Source: Acinetobacter shaoyimingii
GTDB taxonomy: Bacteria; Pseudomonadota; Gammaproteobacteria; Pseudomonadales; Moraxellaceae
DNA length: 64,000 bases
Assembly (NCBI RefSeq): GCF_011578045.1
Contig: NZ_CP049801.1
Span: forward strand, 1,922,001 to 1,986,000
Direction of reading: 5' to 3'
In this document: one piece after another, positions 38,748-48,277 of the stretch
How the letters are laid out: each line of letters opens with the position of its first letter
Numbering within the stretch: position 1 is the first letter of the stretch
Made by a program: the position numbers and the translations under genes
Notes under the pieces: model-generated
What the model was told of the DNA's origin: nothing
Seen by the model: only the letters and a program-made list of their open reading frames with translations
The model's database searches: none

Positions 38748-39650
38748 ATGAATACTGAAGACTTTCATTTTTTTATTCGAGTCGCTGAACTTAAGTCAAT
38801 GAGTCAGGTGGCAAAAGAAACAAATCTCGCTGTTTCTGTTGTCAGTCAGAAAATACAGCGCCTAGAAAAGTCTATGTCACTTAGGCTATTTCATCGAACA
38901 ACTCGCACCTTAACCTTGACGCAAGAAGGACAACAACTGCTTAAATATGGTCGTGGCTATCTTCAAGGCCTTGAAATACTCATTGACGATTTGAAAAGCA
39001 TGGACCAGCAATTGATTGGAGATTTGCATATTTCTGCATCTACGACCTTCGCTACGCATGTTTTGATTCCATTACTATCAGCATTTATGATTCAACATCC
39101 CAAAATAAAAGTCCATTTAGAATTGGATGATCAAAACATCGATTTGATTGAGCAAGGCGTTGATCTTGCAATTCGTATTGGTACATTGTCAGATTCAAGC
39201 TTGGTCGCACAGCGGCTCATGGATAATCCTCGTTTGTTGTGTGCTTCGCCAAACTATTTAAGACGATTTGGAATTCCCAAAACTTTAGAAGACTTAAAAA
39301 ATCATCAATGCATCATACAGAAGCATCAGCATGGGTTAACTCAGATTTGGAATTTGGTTGACGAAAATAATTCGCTTCAAAACATACACATAAATGGTCA
39401 TTTTTTTTGTAATTCTGGGGAGGCTATTCGACAAGCATCATTATCAGGTTTAGGAATTTCTAATCATTCATTGTGGCATGTAAAAAAAGATCTAGATTCA
39501 GGAACATTAGTACAGGTCTTATCTGAATATAAGGTACAACCCACAGCAGTATATGCCGTCACTTCAAATAAAAAATTTATTTCCCACAAAGTTCAAGTAT
39601 TGATTGATTATTTAAAACAAAACTTACTGAAATATGAAAATTTTATTTAA
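38748..39650 (+). CDS. LysR-family transcriptional regulator
   Basis: 300 residues: N-terminal winged helix-turn-helix (1-60: MSQVAKETNLAVSVVSQKIQRLEKS) and an effector domain of the CrgA/PtxR-like subgroup (LHISASTTFATHVLIPLLSAF). It is divergent from the aldo/keto reductase gene across 100 bp, the classic LysR-target arrangement. It converges on ppnP with a 50-bp spacer. Confidence 0.88.
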   Translation: MNTEDFHFFIRVAELKSMSQVAKETNLAVSVVSQKIQRLEKSMSLRLFHRTTRTLTLTQEGQQLLKYGRGYLQGLEILIDDLKSMDQQLIGDLHISASTTFATHVLIPLLSAFMIQHPKIKVHLELDDQNIDLIEQGVDLAIRIGTLSDSSLVAQRLMDNPRLLCASPNYLRRFGIPKTLEDLKNHQCIIQKHQHGLTQIWNLVDENNSLQNIHINGHFFCNSGEAIRQASLSGLGISNHSLWHVKKDLDSGTLVQVLSEYKVQPTAVYAVTSNKKFISHKVQVLIDYLKQNLLKYENFI

Positions 39651-39700
39651 TGACCATCGCTATTGAATCATCATTAATGTCAACAAGCTTAAGGTTACTG

Positions 39701-40021
39701 TTAGCCCAAATGGCAAATGTAATCTACGACATCGGTACTATACATACTAAAACGACTATTTTCAGGAACGCTAAAAGAATCGCCAACGCTATACACATAG
39801 GTTTCTTCGTCATCACCAATACGAACTTCACATGAACCAGAGATGATTTCTATTAATTCATTGACATGTGTTTCAAATGTCAGCGGTTTTTCTGTAGGCA
39901 ACAATACACCAAGTGTTTTTTTTGATCCATCTTTACATTCAATCAGATAACTGATGGAACGACCTTGAAAATAAACATTGGGCTTTTTATGAATCGTGAC
40001 AAAATCTAATTGTGATGTCAT
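39701..40021 (-). CDS. ppnP: Pyrimidine/purine nucleoside phosphorylase PpnP
   Basis: Small cupin enzyme (DUF1255, formerly YaiE) that phosphorolyses several nucleosides. 106 residues, with the cupin core GVLLPTEKPLTFETH, ELIEIISGSCEVRIG and GDSFSVPENSRFSM, ending DYICHL as in E. coli. An N-terminal extension of about 10 residues is present. Single gene. Confidence 0.88.
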   Translation of the reverse strand: MTSQLDFVTIHKKPNVYFQGRSISYLIECKDGSKKTLGVLLPTEKPLTFETHVNELIEIISGSCEVRIGDDEETYVYSVGDSFSVPENSRFSMYSTDVVDYICHLG

Positions 40022-40089
40022 GTATTGTCCTTTATTTTTAAAAATTATCTTGTCATCATAAATTAATCAGTTTTTATCATAATTTCAAG

Positions 40090-40111
40090 AAATACCCAGC
40101 CGAAGCTGGGT
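40090..40111 (-). terminator. Terminator of glnS with UUCG tetraloop
   Basis: On the minus strand ACCCAGC-TTCG-GCTGGGT followed by ATTTCTT. A second perfect dyad (40121-40158) lies just before it. Confidence 0.65.
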
Positions 40112-40120
40112 AAAAATCCC

Positions 40121-40158
40121 GAAAATAATCACATTTTTAAAATCAGGTGATTATTTTC
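40121..40158. repeat. 12-bp inverted repeat downstream of glnS
   Basis: GAAAATAATCAC / GTGATTATTTTC, perfect, with a 14-nt AT-rich loop. It adjoins the glnS terminator and may protect the mRNA end. Confidence 0.5.
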
Positions 40159-40185
40159 ATCTCGTATTGTGTATCAATGTTAATA

Positions 40186-41907
40186 CTAGGCCTTAGGTTT
40201 AAAACTATCTTTTAAATCTAAGATACGGTTAAACACTGGTTTTTCAGATGTATGATCGTGTTGATCTGCAACAAAGTAACCTTCACGTTCAAACTGGAAG
40301 CGATCTTCAGGTTTTGCTTGAGCCAAAGCAGGTTCAATCACCGCTTGAACCACTTTTAATGAATCAGGATTCAAGTTCGCCAAGAAATCATCATCAGCAT
40401 CAGGTGCAGCTTCAGTAAATAGACGATCGTAAATACGAACTTCAGCAGGCACACCTTTTGTTGCAGAAACCCAATGAATCACGCCTTTTACTTTACGACC
40501 TTCAGGGTTCTTACCTAAAGTTTCAGGGTCAATTGAACATTTCAATTCAACCACTTCACCATTGGCATCTTTAATCACTTCATCGCATTTGATCACATAT
40601 GCATGACGCAGGCGAACTTCACCGCCCGGAATCAAGCGCTTAAAGCCTTTAGGTGCGACTTCTTCGAAGTCTTTACGATCAATATAAATTTCAGACGTTA
40701 AAGGAATAATACGATCACCCATATCCACGTTTGGATGACGTGCATGCGTAAGATCCATGTCTGCTGGTAAATTGGTTAAAGTCACTTTCAATGGATTGAG
40801 TACCGCCATACCACGTGCAGCCGTATTTTCCAAAGATTGACGAATCGAGAATTCCAGCATTGCCACATCGACAATACCATCTGTCTTCGACACACCAACC
40901 CGCTTACAGAAATCACGAAGACCTTCTGGCGTAAAACCACGACGGCGCATACCCACAACAGTTGGCATACGTGGATCATCCCAACCATTCACATAACCAC
41001 CTTCAACCAATTTACGTAATTTACGTTTCGAGGTGATGGTGTAATCAATGTTTAAACGGCTTGATTCGTACTGACGTGGCACAGCTTCAGAATGGACTTT
41101 TGCAACCACCCAATCATAGAACGGACGATGATCTTGGAATTCCAAGGTACATAATGAGTGTGTAATACCTTCAATCGCATCTGACAAAGGATGCGCATAA
41201 TCGTACATCGGGTACATTTTCCATTTATCACCTGTTTGGTGATGTTCAGAATGCAGTACACGATACAAAATTGGATCACGCATATGCACGTTCGGTGACG
41301 TCATATCGATTTTGGCACGAAGGACAGCTTGCCCTTCACCCAATTCGCCATTATTCATCTGTGCAAAACGTGCAAGGTTCTCTTCAACCGAAGTATCACG
41401 GTAAGGAGAGTTTTTGCCAGGTTCGATGAAATTACCACGGTTTAGTTTAATTTCTTCTGGAGATTGCAAATCGACATAAGCATCACCTTGCTTAATCAAT
41501 TGAATCGCCCAAGTATGTAATTGGTCGAAATAGCTCGATGCATAGCGTGCTTCGCCATCCCACTCAAAGCCTAACCATTTTACATCATTGGCAATACCAT
41601 CGACATATTCTTGTTCTTCAGCATCTGGGTTAGTATCATCAAAACGAAGATTACATAAACCATCAAATTCTTCGGCAATACCAAAGTTTAAGCAAATAGC
41701 TTTAACATGACCAATGTGCAAATAACCATTTGGCTCAGGTGGGAACCGAGTCACCACTTTCTCTGTGCGACCAACAGACAAATCATCTGTAATGACTTGA
41801 CGTACAAAGTCTAAGCCTGGCTGTTGTTCTTGCTGCGCAGCATCGACAGAGGCAGTACTAGGTGTCGGGGTATTTGGCAGGCTTGAAACAACATCATTTG
41901 GCTTCAT
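40186..41907 (-). CDS. glnS: Glutaminyl-tRNA synthetase
   Basis: Class I aminoacyl-tRNA synthetase charging tRNA-Gln. 573 residues. HIGH motif HIGH at 64-67 after [10 protein letters not shown]; the KMSKS counterpart is ITSKRKL. Two C-terminal anticodon-binding beta-barrels follow. It is about 20 residues longer than E. coli GlnRS, owing to a Pro/Ser/Thr/Gln-rich N-terminal leader (1-30) before the conserved core. Single gene, divergent from ppiB. Confidence 0.96.
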   Translation of the reverse strand: MKPNDVVSSLPNTPTPSTASVDAAQQEQQPGLDFVRQVITDDLSVGRTEKVVTRFPPEPNGYLHIGHVKAICLNFGIAEEFDGLCNLRFDDTNPDAEEQEYVDGIANDVKWLGFEWDGEARYASSYFDQLHTWAIQLIKQGDAYVDLQSPEEIKLNRGNFIEPGKNSPYRDTSVEENLARFAQMNNGELGEGQAVLRAKIDMTSPNVHMRDPILYRVLHSEHHQTGDKWKMYPMYDYAHPLSDAIEGITHSLCTLEFQDHRPFYDWVVAKVHSEAVPRQYESSRLNIDYTITSKRKLRKLVEGGYVNGWDDPRMPTVVGMRRRGFTPEGLRDFCKRVGVSKTDGIVDVAMLEFSIRQSLENTAARGMAVLNPLKVTLTNLPADMDLTHARHPNVDMGDRIIPLTSEIYIDRKDFEEVAPKGFKRLIPGGEVRLRHAYVIKCDEVIKDANGEVVELKCSIDPETLGKNPEGRKVKGVIHWVSATKGVPAEVRIYDRLFTEAAPDADDDFLANLNPDSLKVVQAVIEPALAQAKPEDRFQFEREGYFVADQHDHTSEKPVFNRILDLKDSFKPKA

Positions 41908-42073
41908 AGTTGATAAATCACTTGTATAAGATAAAATTAGGATAATAAAAACGCTTTTCTAAATATTTAACAAAGAAATTAACGTTTTTTCTTGCCTTGT
42001 AGTTTACAGTTTGCTTATGCTTCTCTCAACCAAAAACCCATGGCTTTTTTGTCCATGATTAGGAGATTACACA

Positions 42074-42583
42074 ATGAGTTTTCCTCAAGTCGAATTAAAC
42101 ACCAATAAAGGTCGTATTGTTCTTGAATTAAATGCTGAAAAAGCACCTAAAACTGTAGCAAACTTTTTAGAATATGTACGCGATGGTTTTTATGATGGCG
42201 TAATTTTCCACCGTGTTATCGATGGTTTCATGATCCAAGGCGGTGGCATGGATGAAAACTTCAAAGAAAAAGCTACTCGTGATGCTATTGAAAATGAAGC
42301 TGATAACGGTTTGACCAATGACTTAGGTACGATTGCAATGGCACGTACTCAAGCACCTCATTCAGCATCTGCTCAATTCTTCATTAACGTTGGCAACAAC
42401 GGTTTCCTTAACCACTCTGGCAAAACTGCTCAAGGTTGGGGTTATGCAGTATTTGGTAAAGTAACTGATGGTATGGACGTTGTAAACGAAATCAAAGGCG
42501 TTCGCACTGGCAACCGCGGTTACCATGCAGACGTTCCTTTAGAAAACGTTGTGATTGAATCTGCTAAAATCATTTCTGAGTAA
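42074..42583 (+). CDS. ppiB: Peptidyl-prolyl cis-trans isomerase B (cyclophilin)
   Basis: 169-residue cytoplasmic cyclophilin that speeds proline isomerisation. Motifs [34 protein letters not shown] and the [17 protein letters not shown] end are canonical. It has no signal peptide. A strong AGGAG lies 6 nt before the ATG. It is followed by a palindromic repeat, then lpxH. Confidence 0.95.
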   Translation: MSFPQVELNTNKGRIVLELNAEKAPKTVANFLEYVRDGFYDGVIFHRVIDGFMIQGGGMDENFKEKATRDAIENEADNGLTNDLGTIAMARTQAPHSASAQFFINVGNNGFLNHSGKTAQGWGYAVFGKVTDGMDVVNEIKGVRTGNRGYHADVPLENVVIESAKIISE

Positions 42584-42585
42584 TA

Positions 42586-42660
42586 ATCCCTCCCAACCTC
42601 CCTTTATTAAAGGGAGGAGAAGTCCCTCTTTATTAAAGAGGGACTTAGGAAGACTTTAAG
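42586..42660. repeat. Dispersed palindromic intergenic repeat, copy 2
   Basis: CCCTCCCAACCTCCCTTTATTAAAGGGAGG followed by a second palindrome GTCCCTCTTTATTAAAGAGGGAC (given here as CCTCCC / GGGAGG and TCCCTC / GAGGGA arms around TTTATTAAA), between ppiB and lpxH. The end of the element supplies the AAGGAAG that is the lpxH ribosome binding site. Confidence 0.65.
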
Positions 42661-42669
42661 GAAGCTTAA

Positions 42670-43386
42670 GTGACCCATCTGTTTATTTCAGATCTACATT
42701 TGTCACCTGATCACCCTCGACTCATTCGAGGGTTTTTGGATTTATTAGACCAATACCAAACTCAAGAGACTCAACTTTATATTTTGGGAGATTGGTTTAA
42801 TGCATGGATTGGCGATGATTACTCTGCCCCATGGTTAGACGACATTGTTGAACATTTGAAAGCATTTACCGCTGCTGGAAACCGAGTATATTTCCAAGTC
42901 GGCAATCGAGATTTTGCTTTACATCAAGTCTTTTTAAATCAGTTCAATGGTCAACTTCTTCCTGATATTGATACCCTTACGATTGGGCAAACCAAAATTC
43001 GTATTGAACATGGTGATGCACTGTGTACAGATGATGTGAAATATCAACGCTTTAAGAAAGTCATTCGTAATCCTTTTTTAATTAGTTTCTTACGCAAAAC
43101 CCCGCTGAGTTTTAGAACTAAACTGGCTGAAGGTTTTCGTAAACGTAGCAATCACACTAAAGAATTTAAGTCTTATGAGGTGATGGATGTCAATCAGGGT
43201 GCTGTTGCAGAAGCATTAAAAGATGTTGATCTTTTGATTCATGGACATACACATCGACCTCAAATTCATCATGAATATGGCAAATTACGTATTGTCCTTG
43301 GCGACTGGCGTGAAGATCAGGCACAGATATTAGAAATTGATAATCCGAATGAGCATTCATTTTCATTAAAAACGTGGTCATATTAG
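42670..43386 (+). CDS. lpxH: UDP-2,3-diacylglucosamine diphosphatase LpxH
   Basis: Hydrolyses UDP-2,3-diacyl-GlcN to lipid X in lipid A synthesis, at the inner face of the inner membrane. 238 residues. Calcineurin-type metal ligands: Asp8 and His10 (FISDLHLS), GDWFNAWIGDD, VGNRDF and LIHGHTHRP. It starts with GTG at 42670, 5 nt after AAGGAAG; no ATG lies near the conserved start, so GTG is well supported. Confidence 0.94.
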   Translation: MTHLFISDLHLSPDHPRLIRGFLDLLDQYQTQETQLYILGDWFNAWIGDDYSAPWLDDIVEHLKAFTAAGNRVYFQVGNRDFALHQVFLNQFNGQLLPDIDTLTIGQTKIRIEHGDALCTDDVKYQRFKKVIRNPFLISFLRKTPLSFRTKLAEGFRKRSNHTKEFKSYEVMDVNQGAVAEALKDVDLLIHGHTHRPQIHHEYGKLRIVLGDWREDQAQILEIDNPNEHSFSLKTWSY

Positions 43387-43477
43387 CCTTTGTATTAAAT
43401 CCAATAAAATAATTATTGGATTTATCTTCTTGACTAAAATATATTATATGACAATAAAATAACTCAATCTCATTCAT

Positions 43478-44155
43478 ATGTTAAAAAAAATTCTTTTCAT
43501 CATTTTTCTTTTATATTCTACTACTGGGTTGGCAAGTACCAATAACAATCAAGATGACTTAGCTCAGATATTTTCAAATGATGTGTTAAAACTCGATTTC
43601 CCAGATGGTCTGACTTTGCAATCGATGGCAATTATTGCAGATAAAAAAGGATATCTTATTTATTTCGATGACAATATCGATACTCAACAATCAATTCCCC
43701 AAGTAAATACAAAAATCAGTTCATTGGCATTATTTAAACAATATATAGAAAAATTTAATTTGAAATATAAAATCCATAAAGATGGATTTATACACATCTA
43801 TACCAAAGAAAATTATATACCCGAGGTTCCTTACTCTTATGGTTCTATGTTTTTGGTGAGTGATGAAAAGTATGGCTGTTATACCAAAGTTCACGACATA
43901 ATGGATTTATATAACATGAATCTGTATGACCAATCTCCTTCAGATAAAAGCTTAAAAAAATTTGCTTTAGACACCATTTTAATTAATGCCGTTTTTAAAA
44001 ATAAACGTATTAATTTCATGTGTATGACACAGGGCGATTCTACAGAATTTTTGCATCTAAACATCAATGGCTTTGATTTTATGCAAATTGTTGAACTATT
44101 TTATCAACTCAAATATGAATTTCAAACTACAAAAGGTCATGACTCAATGAAATAG
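43478..44155 (+). CDS. Hypothetical secreted protein with STN-like domain
   Basis: 225 residues, signal peptide 1-19 (LYSTTGLAS). Residues about 40-110 (LDFPDGLTLQSMAIIADKKG, IYFDD, ISSLALFKQYIEKFNLKY, FIHIYT) have the pattern of an STN domain, the short N-terminal module of secretins and TonB receptors. There is no barrel or secretin domain after it; the C-terminal half is unknown and has a Cys pair (YGCYTK and NFMCMT). Very AT-rich. Possibly a periplasmic accessory protein. Not assigned further. Confidence 0.6.
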   Translation: MLKKILFIIFLLYSTTGLASTNNNQDDLAQIFSNDVLKLDFPDGLTLQSMAIIADKKGYLIYFDDNIDTQQSIPQVNTKISSLALFKQYIEKFNLKYKIHKDGFIHIYTKENYIPEVPYSYGSMFLVSDEKYGCYTKVHDIMDLYNMNLYDQSPSDKSLKKFALDTILINAVFKNKRINFMCMTQGDSTEFLHLNINGFDFMQIVELFYQLKYEFQTTKGHDSMK

Positions 44156-44332
44156 TTAGGGCTATACAGCCTAGACTCTAACTCATTCACGAGAATAAAA
44201 CGCTCAAACTATATAAATGCTTGTTGTATTTTATTTCGACTAACACTGTTTTAATCCGTTCTCACCGTCTTGCTTTAACACATAATTGGCAGATAATGGT
44301 CGTCATCTTTTGATTGAATCATCGAGTTTTTC

Positions 44333-44752
44333 ATGTCCGATTTTAGCAATATTACTGTCACTTCTCACGATGATGGAAAAGTGTCTCTACTCATTGGTAA
44401 TCAAGCAATTTCTGAGCGTTACGATGTTCATTTAGATGCTGGAATTATTGATGAATTGAAAGTATTAGAAGATGGAAAATCCCTCAAGTTATTCGATCAA
44501 TTTATTTTTTCACATACCGACTTAAACTTTGAACACAGCTACAGCTATGCGACTGTGATTTTAAAAACTGAAACTGAATATCAACTACACCGTAATTTTG
44601 TCTATAAAATTACCGCCGAAACACAAGCACCTGTTGAACATGTCATTACCAATCAGGGACAACCGATGACGACTGAAGATGTTCAGTTATTCATTAATAA
44701 ACAAGTGCAAATGTCTTTGGAAAAGTACACAGATCTAAACTACGCTTATTAA
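44333..44752 (+). CDS. Hypothetical cytoplasmic protein
   Basis: 139 residues, no signal peptide, no cysteine, acidic, with alternating beta-like hydrophobic strands in the N-terminal 100 residues (VTSHDDGKVSLLIGNQ, SYSYATVILKTETEYQL) and a C-terminal helix (QLFINKQVQMSLEKY). I do not recognise a family. A good terminator follows 10 nt after the stop, which supports a real transcription unit. Confidence 0.6.
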   Translation: MSDFSNITVTSHDDGKVSLLIGNQAISERYDVHLDAGIIDELKVLEDGKSLKLFDQFIFSHTDLNFEHSYSYATVILKTETEYQLHRNFVYKITAETQAPVEHVITNQGQPMTTEDVQLFINKQVQMSLEKYTDLNYAY

Positions 44753-44761
44753 TATGACCAT

Positions 44762-44790
44762 AAAAAAGCCCTGATTCAGGGCTTTTTTTA
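44762..44790 (+). terminator. Bidirectional terminator
   Basis: AAAAAAGCCCTGATTCAGGGC-type hairpin (GCCCTG / CAGGGC) with A- and T-runs, between converging genes; it can serve both the plus-strand gene and the minus-strand HAD gene. Confidence 0.85.
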
Positions 44791-44822
44791 TACTCATCTT
44801 TACACTGATCAAGATTAAATTT

Positions 44823-45464
44823 TCATGAGTCATGTTCGATTAAAATCTGATGATAATTCTCGATAAAAACATCAGTACAAGCTTGCATCGCTGAACCTAC
44901 ACCCACACATTTTGCACCCGCTTTGAACACTGCTTCGATACCCGCCGCCGCATCCTCAAAAACAAGACATGCTTCAATTGGTATATCCAATATTTGAGCC
45001 GCTTTTAAATATCCTTCTGGGCTGGGTTTACCTTGTTGAATATCTTCCGCAGCTACAACCACGTTTGGCATAGGTAAACCTGATGCTTTGAGTCGTGCTT
45101 CAATTAAAATACGCTCAGAGGAACTGACAATGGCCCAAGGAATTTGCTTCGAATTAAGCGCATTGAGAATATCAAATGCACCATTCACCGCCTGTGCTTG
45201 ATCTGCTGCCTGTACAAATTGAGCAGTCAATTGTTGATACTGCGCATCGACCTCAGATGCTTGAATAAACGCCCGCACGATATCAATGCTCCGTTTACCG
45301 TGACTAAAAGCAATCACTTTCGACGCATCTAATGCATTCTGCTCTGCCCAGTTCTGTAAAATTTGCCCGATGGAACCTGTCGACTCGACCAATGTTCCAT
45401 CCAAATCAAAAAGAATCGCCTGAACAGCATAACAGTGTGTACTGTGTTGAAATCTAACCTGCAT
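44823..45464 (-). CDS. HAD-family phosphatase
   Basis: 213 residues. Nucleophile motif LFDLDGTL with Asp20 and Asp22, motif II SSS near 115, a catalytic lysine in QGKPSPEGY and motif IV VFEDAAAG. A helical cap follows motif I, typical of beta-phosphoglucomutase/sugar-phosphatase-like HADs. It is last in the thiM operon, overlapping the LLM gene by one base, so the substrate may relate to thiazole or thiamine phosphates; that is inference. Confidence 0.88.
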   Translation of the reverse strand: MQVRFQHSTHCYAVQAILFDLDGTLVESTGSIGQILQNWAEQNALDASKVIAFSHGKRSIDIVRAFIQASEVDAQYQQLTAQFVQAADQAQAVNGAFDILNALNSKQIPWAIVSSSERILIEARLKASGLPMPNVVVAAEDIQQGKPSPEGYLKAAQILDIPIEACLVFEDAAAGIEAVFKAGAKCVGVGSAMQACTDVFIENYHQILIEHDS

Positions 45465-46576
45465 TAGGCGCCAATCTCTTTCAACAAGGGCAATAACAAC
45501 TCAGCAGTATATTGCGCTTCTTCAATCAAAGGCCATCCCGACATAATCAATGCACTTAAACCTGTTTCGTCATGATATTTTTGTACTTGCATGGCAATAT
45601 TTTCAGGGCTTCCGACCAAATATGCCGCTGAAGATGCATAACCAAAAATATCCAAAGATGACCAAGCACTCATACCTGCAAATAGGTTGTCTTCTAAACG
45701 CAAAGACTCAAGCGGTGGTAACTTGCCTTGACGAATATAATCCACCCATTCTTGACGCTGTGCATCTGGCGCTTTGAAGCTATCAATTCCCTGTTCACCA
45801 TTGGTTTTACGCTTAATTGAAACATCCAATTTATGTTTCAACAGTTCTGCACCCGTTTTTTCAAAAATCTGATAAAACTGTTGTTCTGCTTCTGTTTGTG
45901 TTTTACGTACGGTCACACTGGTTAAAGCACCCAAGTCATCGTATTTTCGACCATGTTGCTCTGCCGCTAAAACTGCACGCTGAAATTGATCTTTGACTCG
46001 TGCACGTTCACGAATCATCAATAAATAGGTATTGACCACTTCCCCTGCATGCTCGATTCCTGCTTGCGAATCGCCTGTACCCCACAGTTGAATACCCTGC
46101 GGAGAAGTTGGCTCAATGGTGTAATCTGTATTGGGGAATAATGAACGATAACCTTTTTGATAATGCGCTTGGAATTCTTCCCAATAATTCTGGCCAAGTT
46201 CATACCGAGTTTCAGGCGTTAGGGTCACTCCATACGTTCCCACACGTTGTGGTGTCCCATTGATGTGATTAAATAGCAATCGACCGCCATGAAACTTTTC
46301 AAAAGTCAGCGCTTGTTCTGCAAGTAGCTTTGCAGGTGTTAACCCTGCATATTCAGCAACAAGGAATTTCATCTTCTCGGTAAAGCCTGCAACCGATGCA
46401 GCCGAGGTCAATGGATCGTTTGGCCAAGTGGCGACAAGTGCGCCAAAGAAACCGCCCTGATCGATGGTCTGTGCTAAACGCTTGTAGCGCTGAAAATCCA
46501 CAGGATAAAATTCATCTTGCATCCAAGGGTAATGACCATCCGCAGTACTTAAGTACCACAATGCTTTAATTGCCAT
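45464..46576 (-). CDS. LLM-class flavin-dependent monooxygenase (SsuD-like)
   Basis: 370 residues, luciferase-like TIM barrel. N-terminal ALWYLSTADG, VAEYAGLTPAKLLAEQALTF and NHINGTPQRVGTYG stretches match alkanesulfonate monooxygenase-type enzymes, which use reduced FMN and oxygen to cleave C-S bonds or oxidise organosulfur compounds. No ssuE-like flavin reductase is in the operon, although the nfsB-type gene 4.4 kb away could supply reduced flavin. It sits between a sulfurtransferase and a HAD phosphatase. The precise substrate is unknown. Confidence 0.85.
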   Translation of the reverse strand: MAIKALWYLSTADGHYPWMQDEFYPVDFQRYKRLAQTIDQGGFFGALVATWPNDPLTSAASVAGFTEKMKFLVAEYAGLTPAKLLAEQALTFEKFHGGRLLFNHINGTPQRVGTYGVTLTPETRYELGQNYWEEFQAHYQKGYRSLFPNTDYTIEPTSPQGIQLWGTGDSQAGIEHAGEVVNTYLLMIRERARVKDQFQRAVLAAEQHGRKYDDLGALTSVTVRKTQTEAEQQFYQIFEKTGAELLKHKLDVSIKRKTNGEQGIDSFKAPDAQRQEWVDYIRQGKLPPLESLRLEDNLFAGMSAWSSLDIFGYASSAAYLVGSPENIAMQVQKYHDETGLSALIMSGWPLIEEAQYTAELLLPLLKEIGA

Positions 46577-46592
46577 GTTGTATTCCTAAAGT

Positions 46593-47435
46593 TTAAATGG
46601 TGGACTGAAGCGGTAAATTTGGATTTGAACTCCATTCCGCCATTGACCCATCGTAAATTTTGACTGAATGTGCTTGAGATTGGATAAGGGCAAATGCTGC
46701 ACCGCTTGCGGTAATACCACTGCCACAATAAATAATGATGTTCTTGTTGAGATCGAGCCCAAACCTTGAAGCTATATGCTCAAATGACGAATAGAATTCA
46801 CCTTGCTCATTGAGAAAATGAGCAAAAGGAATATTGATACTTCGAGGTATGTGACCACGTCTTGCATAACGTAATTCTGAGCCATCAAATACCTCAGGAC
46901 GCAGTACATTGATTAACTGTGCTTGAAGTTGACCAGATACAACATTTTCAATATCTTGCTGACTTGCAAAATATCGTTCATCTAAATTAAGCTGAGGTAA
47001 ATCAACATTTGGGACAAATTTAGTTGAAACCTCGCCTTGCTCTACAGTCAGTCCTTTTGCAATCCAAGTATTGAATCCCCCAGACAATACATAGATATTT
47101 TCAAACCCATAAGCATGCAAAACCCACCATAACCGTGTGGCCCAAATATGATTTTCTCGATCATAAATGACAATGTTCTGCGCTGGTTGCAATTGAAAAT
47201 GAACCAAAGATTTCGCGAATTGAAACTGATTTGGATGTTGATAATGCAGATCTGTTCCTAATGCACAAAAATGTAAATTTAAATCGACATATTGCGCGTT
47301 TGGGATATGTCCATTTAAATATTGCGCATATGCTTCTTGCGCCTGAAAGGATTCAGCAGTTTTCGAACCAACTTCAAGCACTTGAAATTCATCTAAATGC
47401 GCAAGCACATACTCGGCATCGACTAAAGCCTTCAT
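46593..47435 (-). CDS. Sulfurtransferase, 3-mercaptopyruvate type (tandem rhodanese)
   Basis: 280 residues with two rhodanese domains, the first inactive. The active-site loop in the second is CGSGITA with Cys237. The CG(S/T)G(V/I)TA form marks mercaptopyruvate sulfurtransferases rather than thiosulfate sulfurtransferases (CRKG). It would move sulfane sulfur from mercaptopyruvate to acceptors. Its start overlaps the stop of thiM by 4 nt, and the LLM gene begins 16 nt downstream. A sulfur-handling role in the same pathway is likely. Confidence 0.87.
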   Translation of the reverse strand: MKALVDAEYVLAHLDEFQVLEVGSKTAESFQAQEAYAQYLNGHIPNAQYVDLNLHFCALGTDLHYQHPNQFQFAKSLVHFQLQPAQNIVIYDRENHIWATRLWWVLHAYGFENIYVLSGGFNTWIAKGLTVEQGEVSTKFVPNVDLPQLNLDERYFASQQDIENVVSGQLQAQLINVLRPEVFDGSELRYARRGHIPRSINIPFAHFLNEQGEFYSSFEHIASRFGLDLNKNIIIYCGSGITASGAAFALIQSQAHSVKIYDGSMAEWSSNPNLPLQSTI

Positions 47436-48277
47436 GCAGCGACCAATTCCTCAACTGAAAATTCTAAATATTGCTCAAAGTCATCCGCGGTAACATTATA
47501 CAATTCATTGATAAATTCACGTTGAAAATCTCCAGGTGCATCGGTTTTTAAATGTGCTTTCTTACCTGCAACGGCATAATGCGCATGCGCTGAAACAACC
47601 GCATTAAATGGATCTGTGACCGAAGTATAAGCTGCGACCAAAGCCCCCAATGAACATCCTGAAGCGGTGACCAATGGGAAAAAATGACTACCGCCTTTAA
47701 TTTTAGCAAGCCAAAACTTTTCTCCAGTTTCATGACTTGTTTTCGCGACGATATGATCAATTTCACCCGATGCTGAAACTGCGGATGCATGATCAAGTAA
47801 TGACTTTGCAGCCTCTACTGAATGTGCTGGATCATTTGAACTGTCAAAACCGCGTGAATTAGCCCCTAAACCAGCAAGACCAATAATCTCTGATGCATTG
47901 CCACGGATTACAGTCGGTTTAAATGATAGAAAATCAGCAGCAATTTGACCACGCCAAGACAATGCACCTGCTGCAATTGGATCTAGAACCCAAGGCTTTT
48001 TTAAATGACTCGCTTGCTGAATGGCCAATTGCATTGCTTCAACTAAAGCTGATGTAGGTGTTCCCAAATTAATAACTAAACCTTGTGCAAAATTGACAAA
48101 CTCAGCAGCCTCTTCAGGATTATCAACCATTGCAGGAGATGCACCAGCACTGAGTAAAACATTGGCCATAAAGTTAACTGAGACACTGTTGGTGATGCAT
48201 TGCACTAAAGGCTTTTGATTTTTTAAAGCTTGATGAGCAGCTAAAATGCTGTCTAAATTTGGAATATTTATAGCCAT
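47432..48277 (-). CDS. thiM: Hydroxyethylthiazole kinase
   Basis: Phosphorylates 4-methyl-5-(2-hydroxyethyl)thiazole, the salvage route to the thiazole half of thiamine. The start at 48277 (MAINIPNLDSIL, 281 residues) fits the family; the frame extends 19 codons further. Motifs VQCITNSVSVNFMANVLLSAGASPAM, VLDPIAAGA and the catalytic Cys of TASGCSLGALV are present. It heads a four-gene minus-strand operon. No THI-box riboswitch was seen upstream, and no thiD or thiE lies beside it. Confidence 0.94.
   Translation of the reverse strand: MAINIPNLDSILAAHQALKNQKPLVQCITNSVSVNFMANVLLSAGASPAMVDNPEEAAEFVNFAQGLVINLGTPTSALVEAMQLAIQQASHLKKPWVLDPIAAGALSWRGQIAADFLSFKPTVIRGNASEIIGLAGLGANSRGFDSSNDPAHSVEAAKSLLDHASAVSASGEIDHIVAKTSHETGEKFWLAKIKGGSHFFPLVTASGCSLGALVAAYTSVTDPFNAVVSAHAHYAVAGKKAHLKTDAPGDFQREFINELYNVTADDFEQYLEFSVEELVAA

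Noticed and set aside
43190-43477. Minus-strand 95-codon frame
   Set aside because: It lies mostly antisense to lpxH, which is a solid gene; treated as a shadow.
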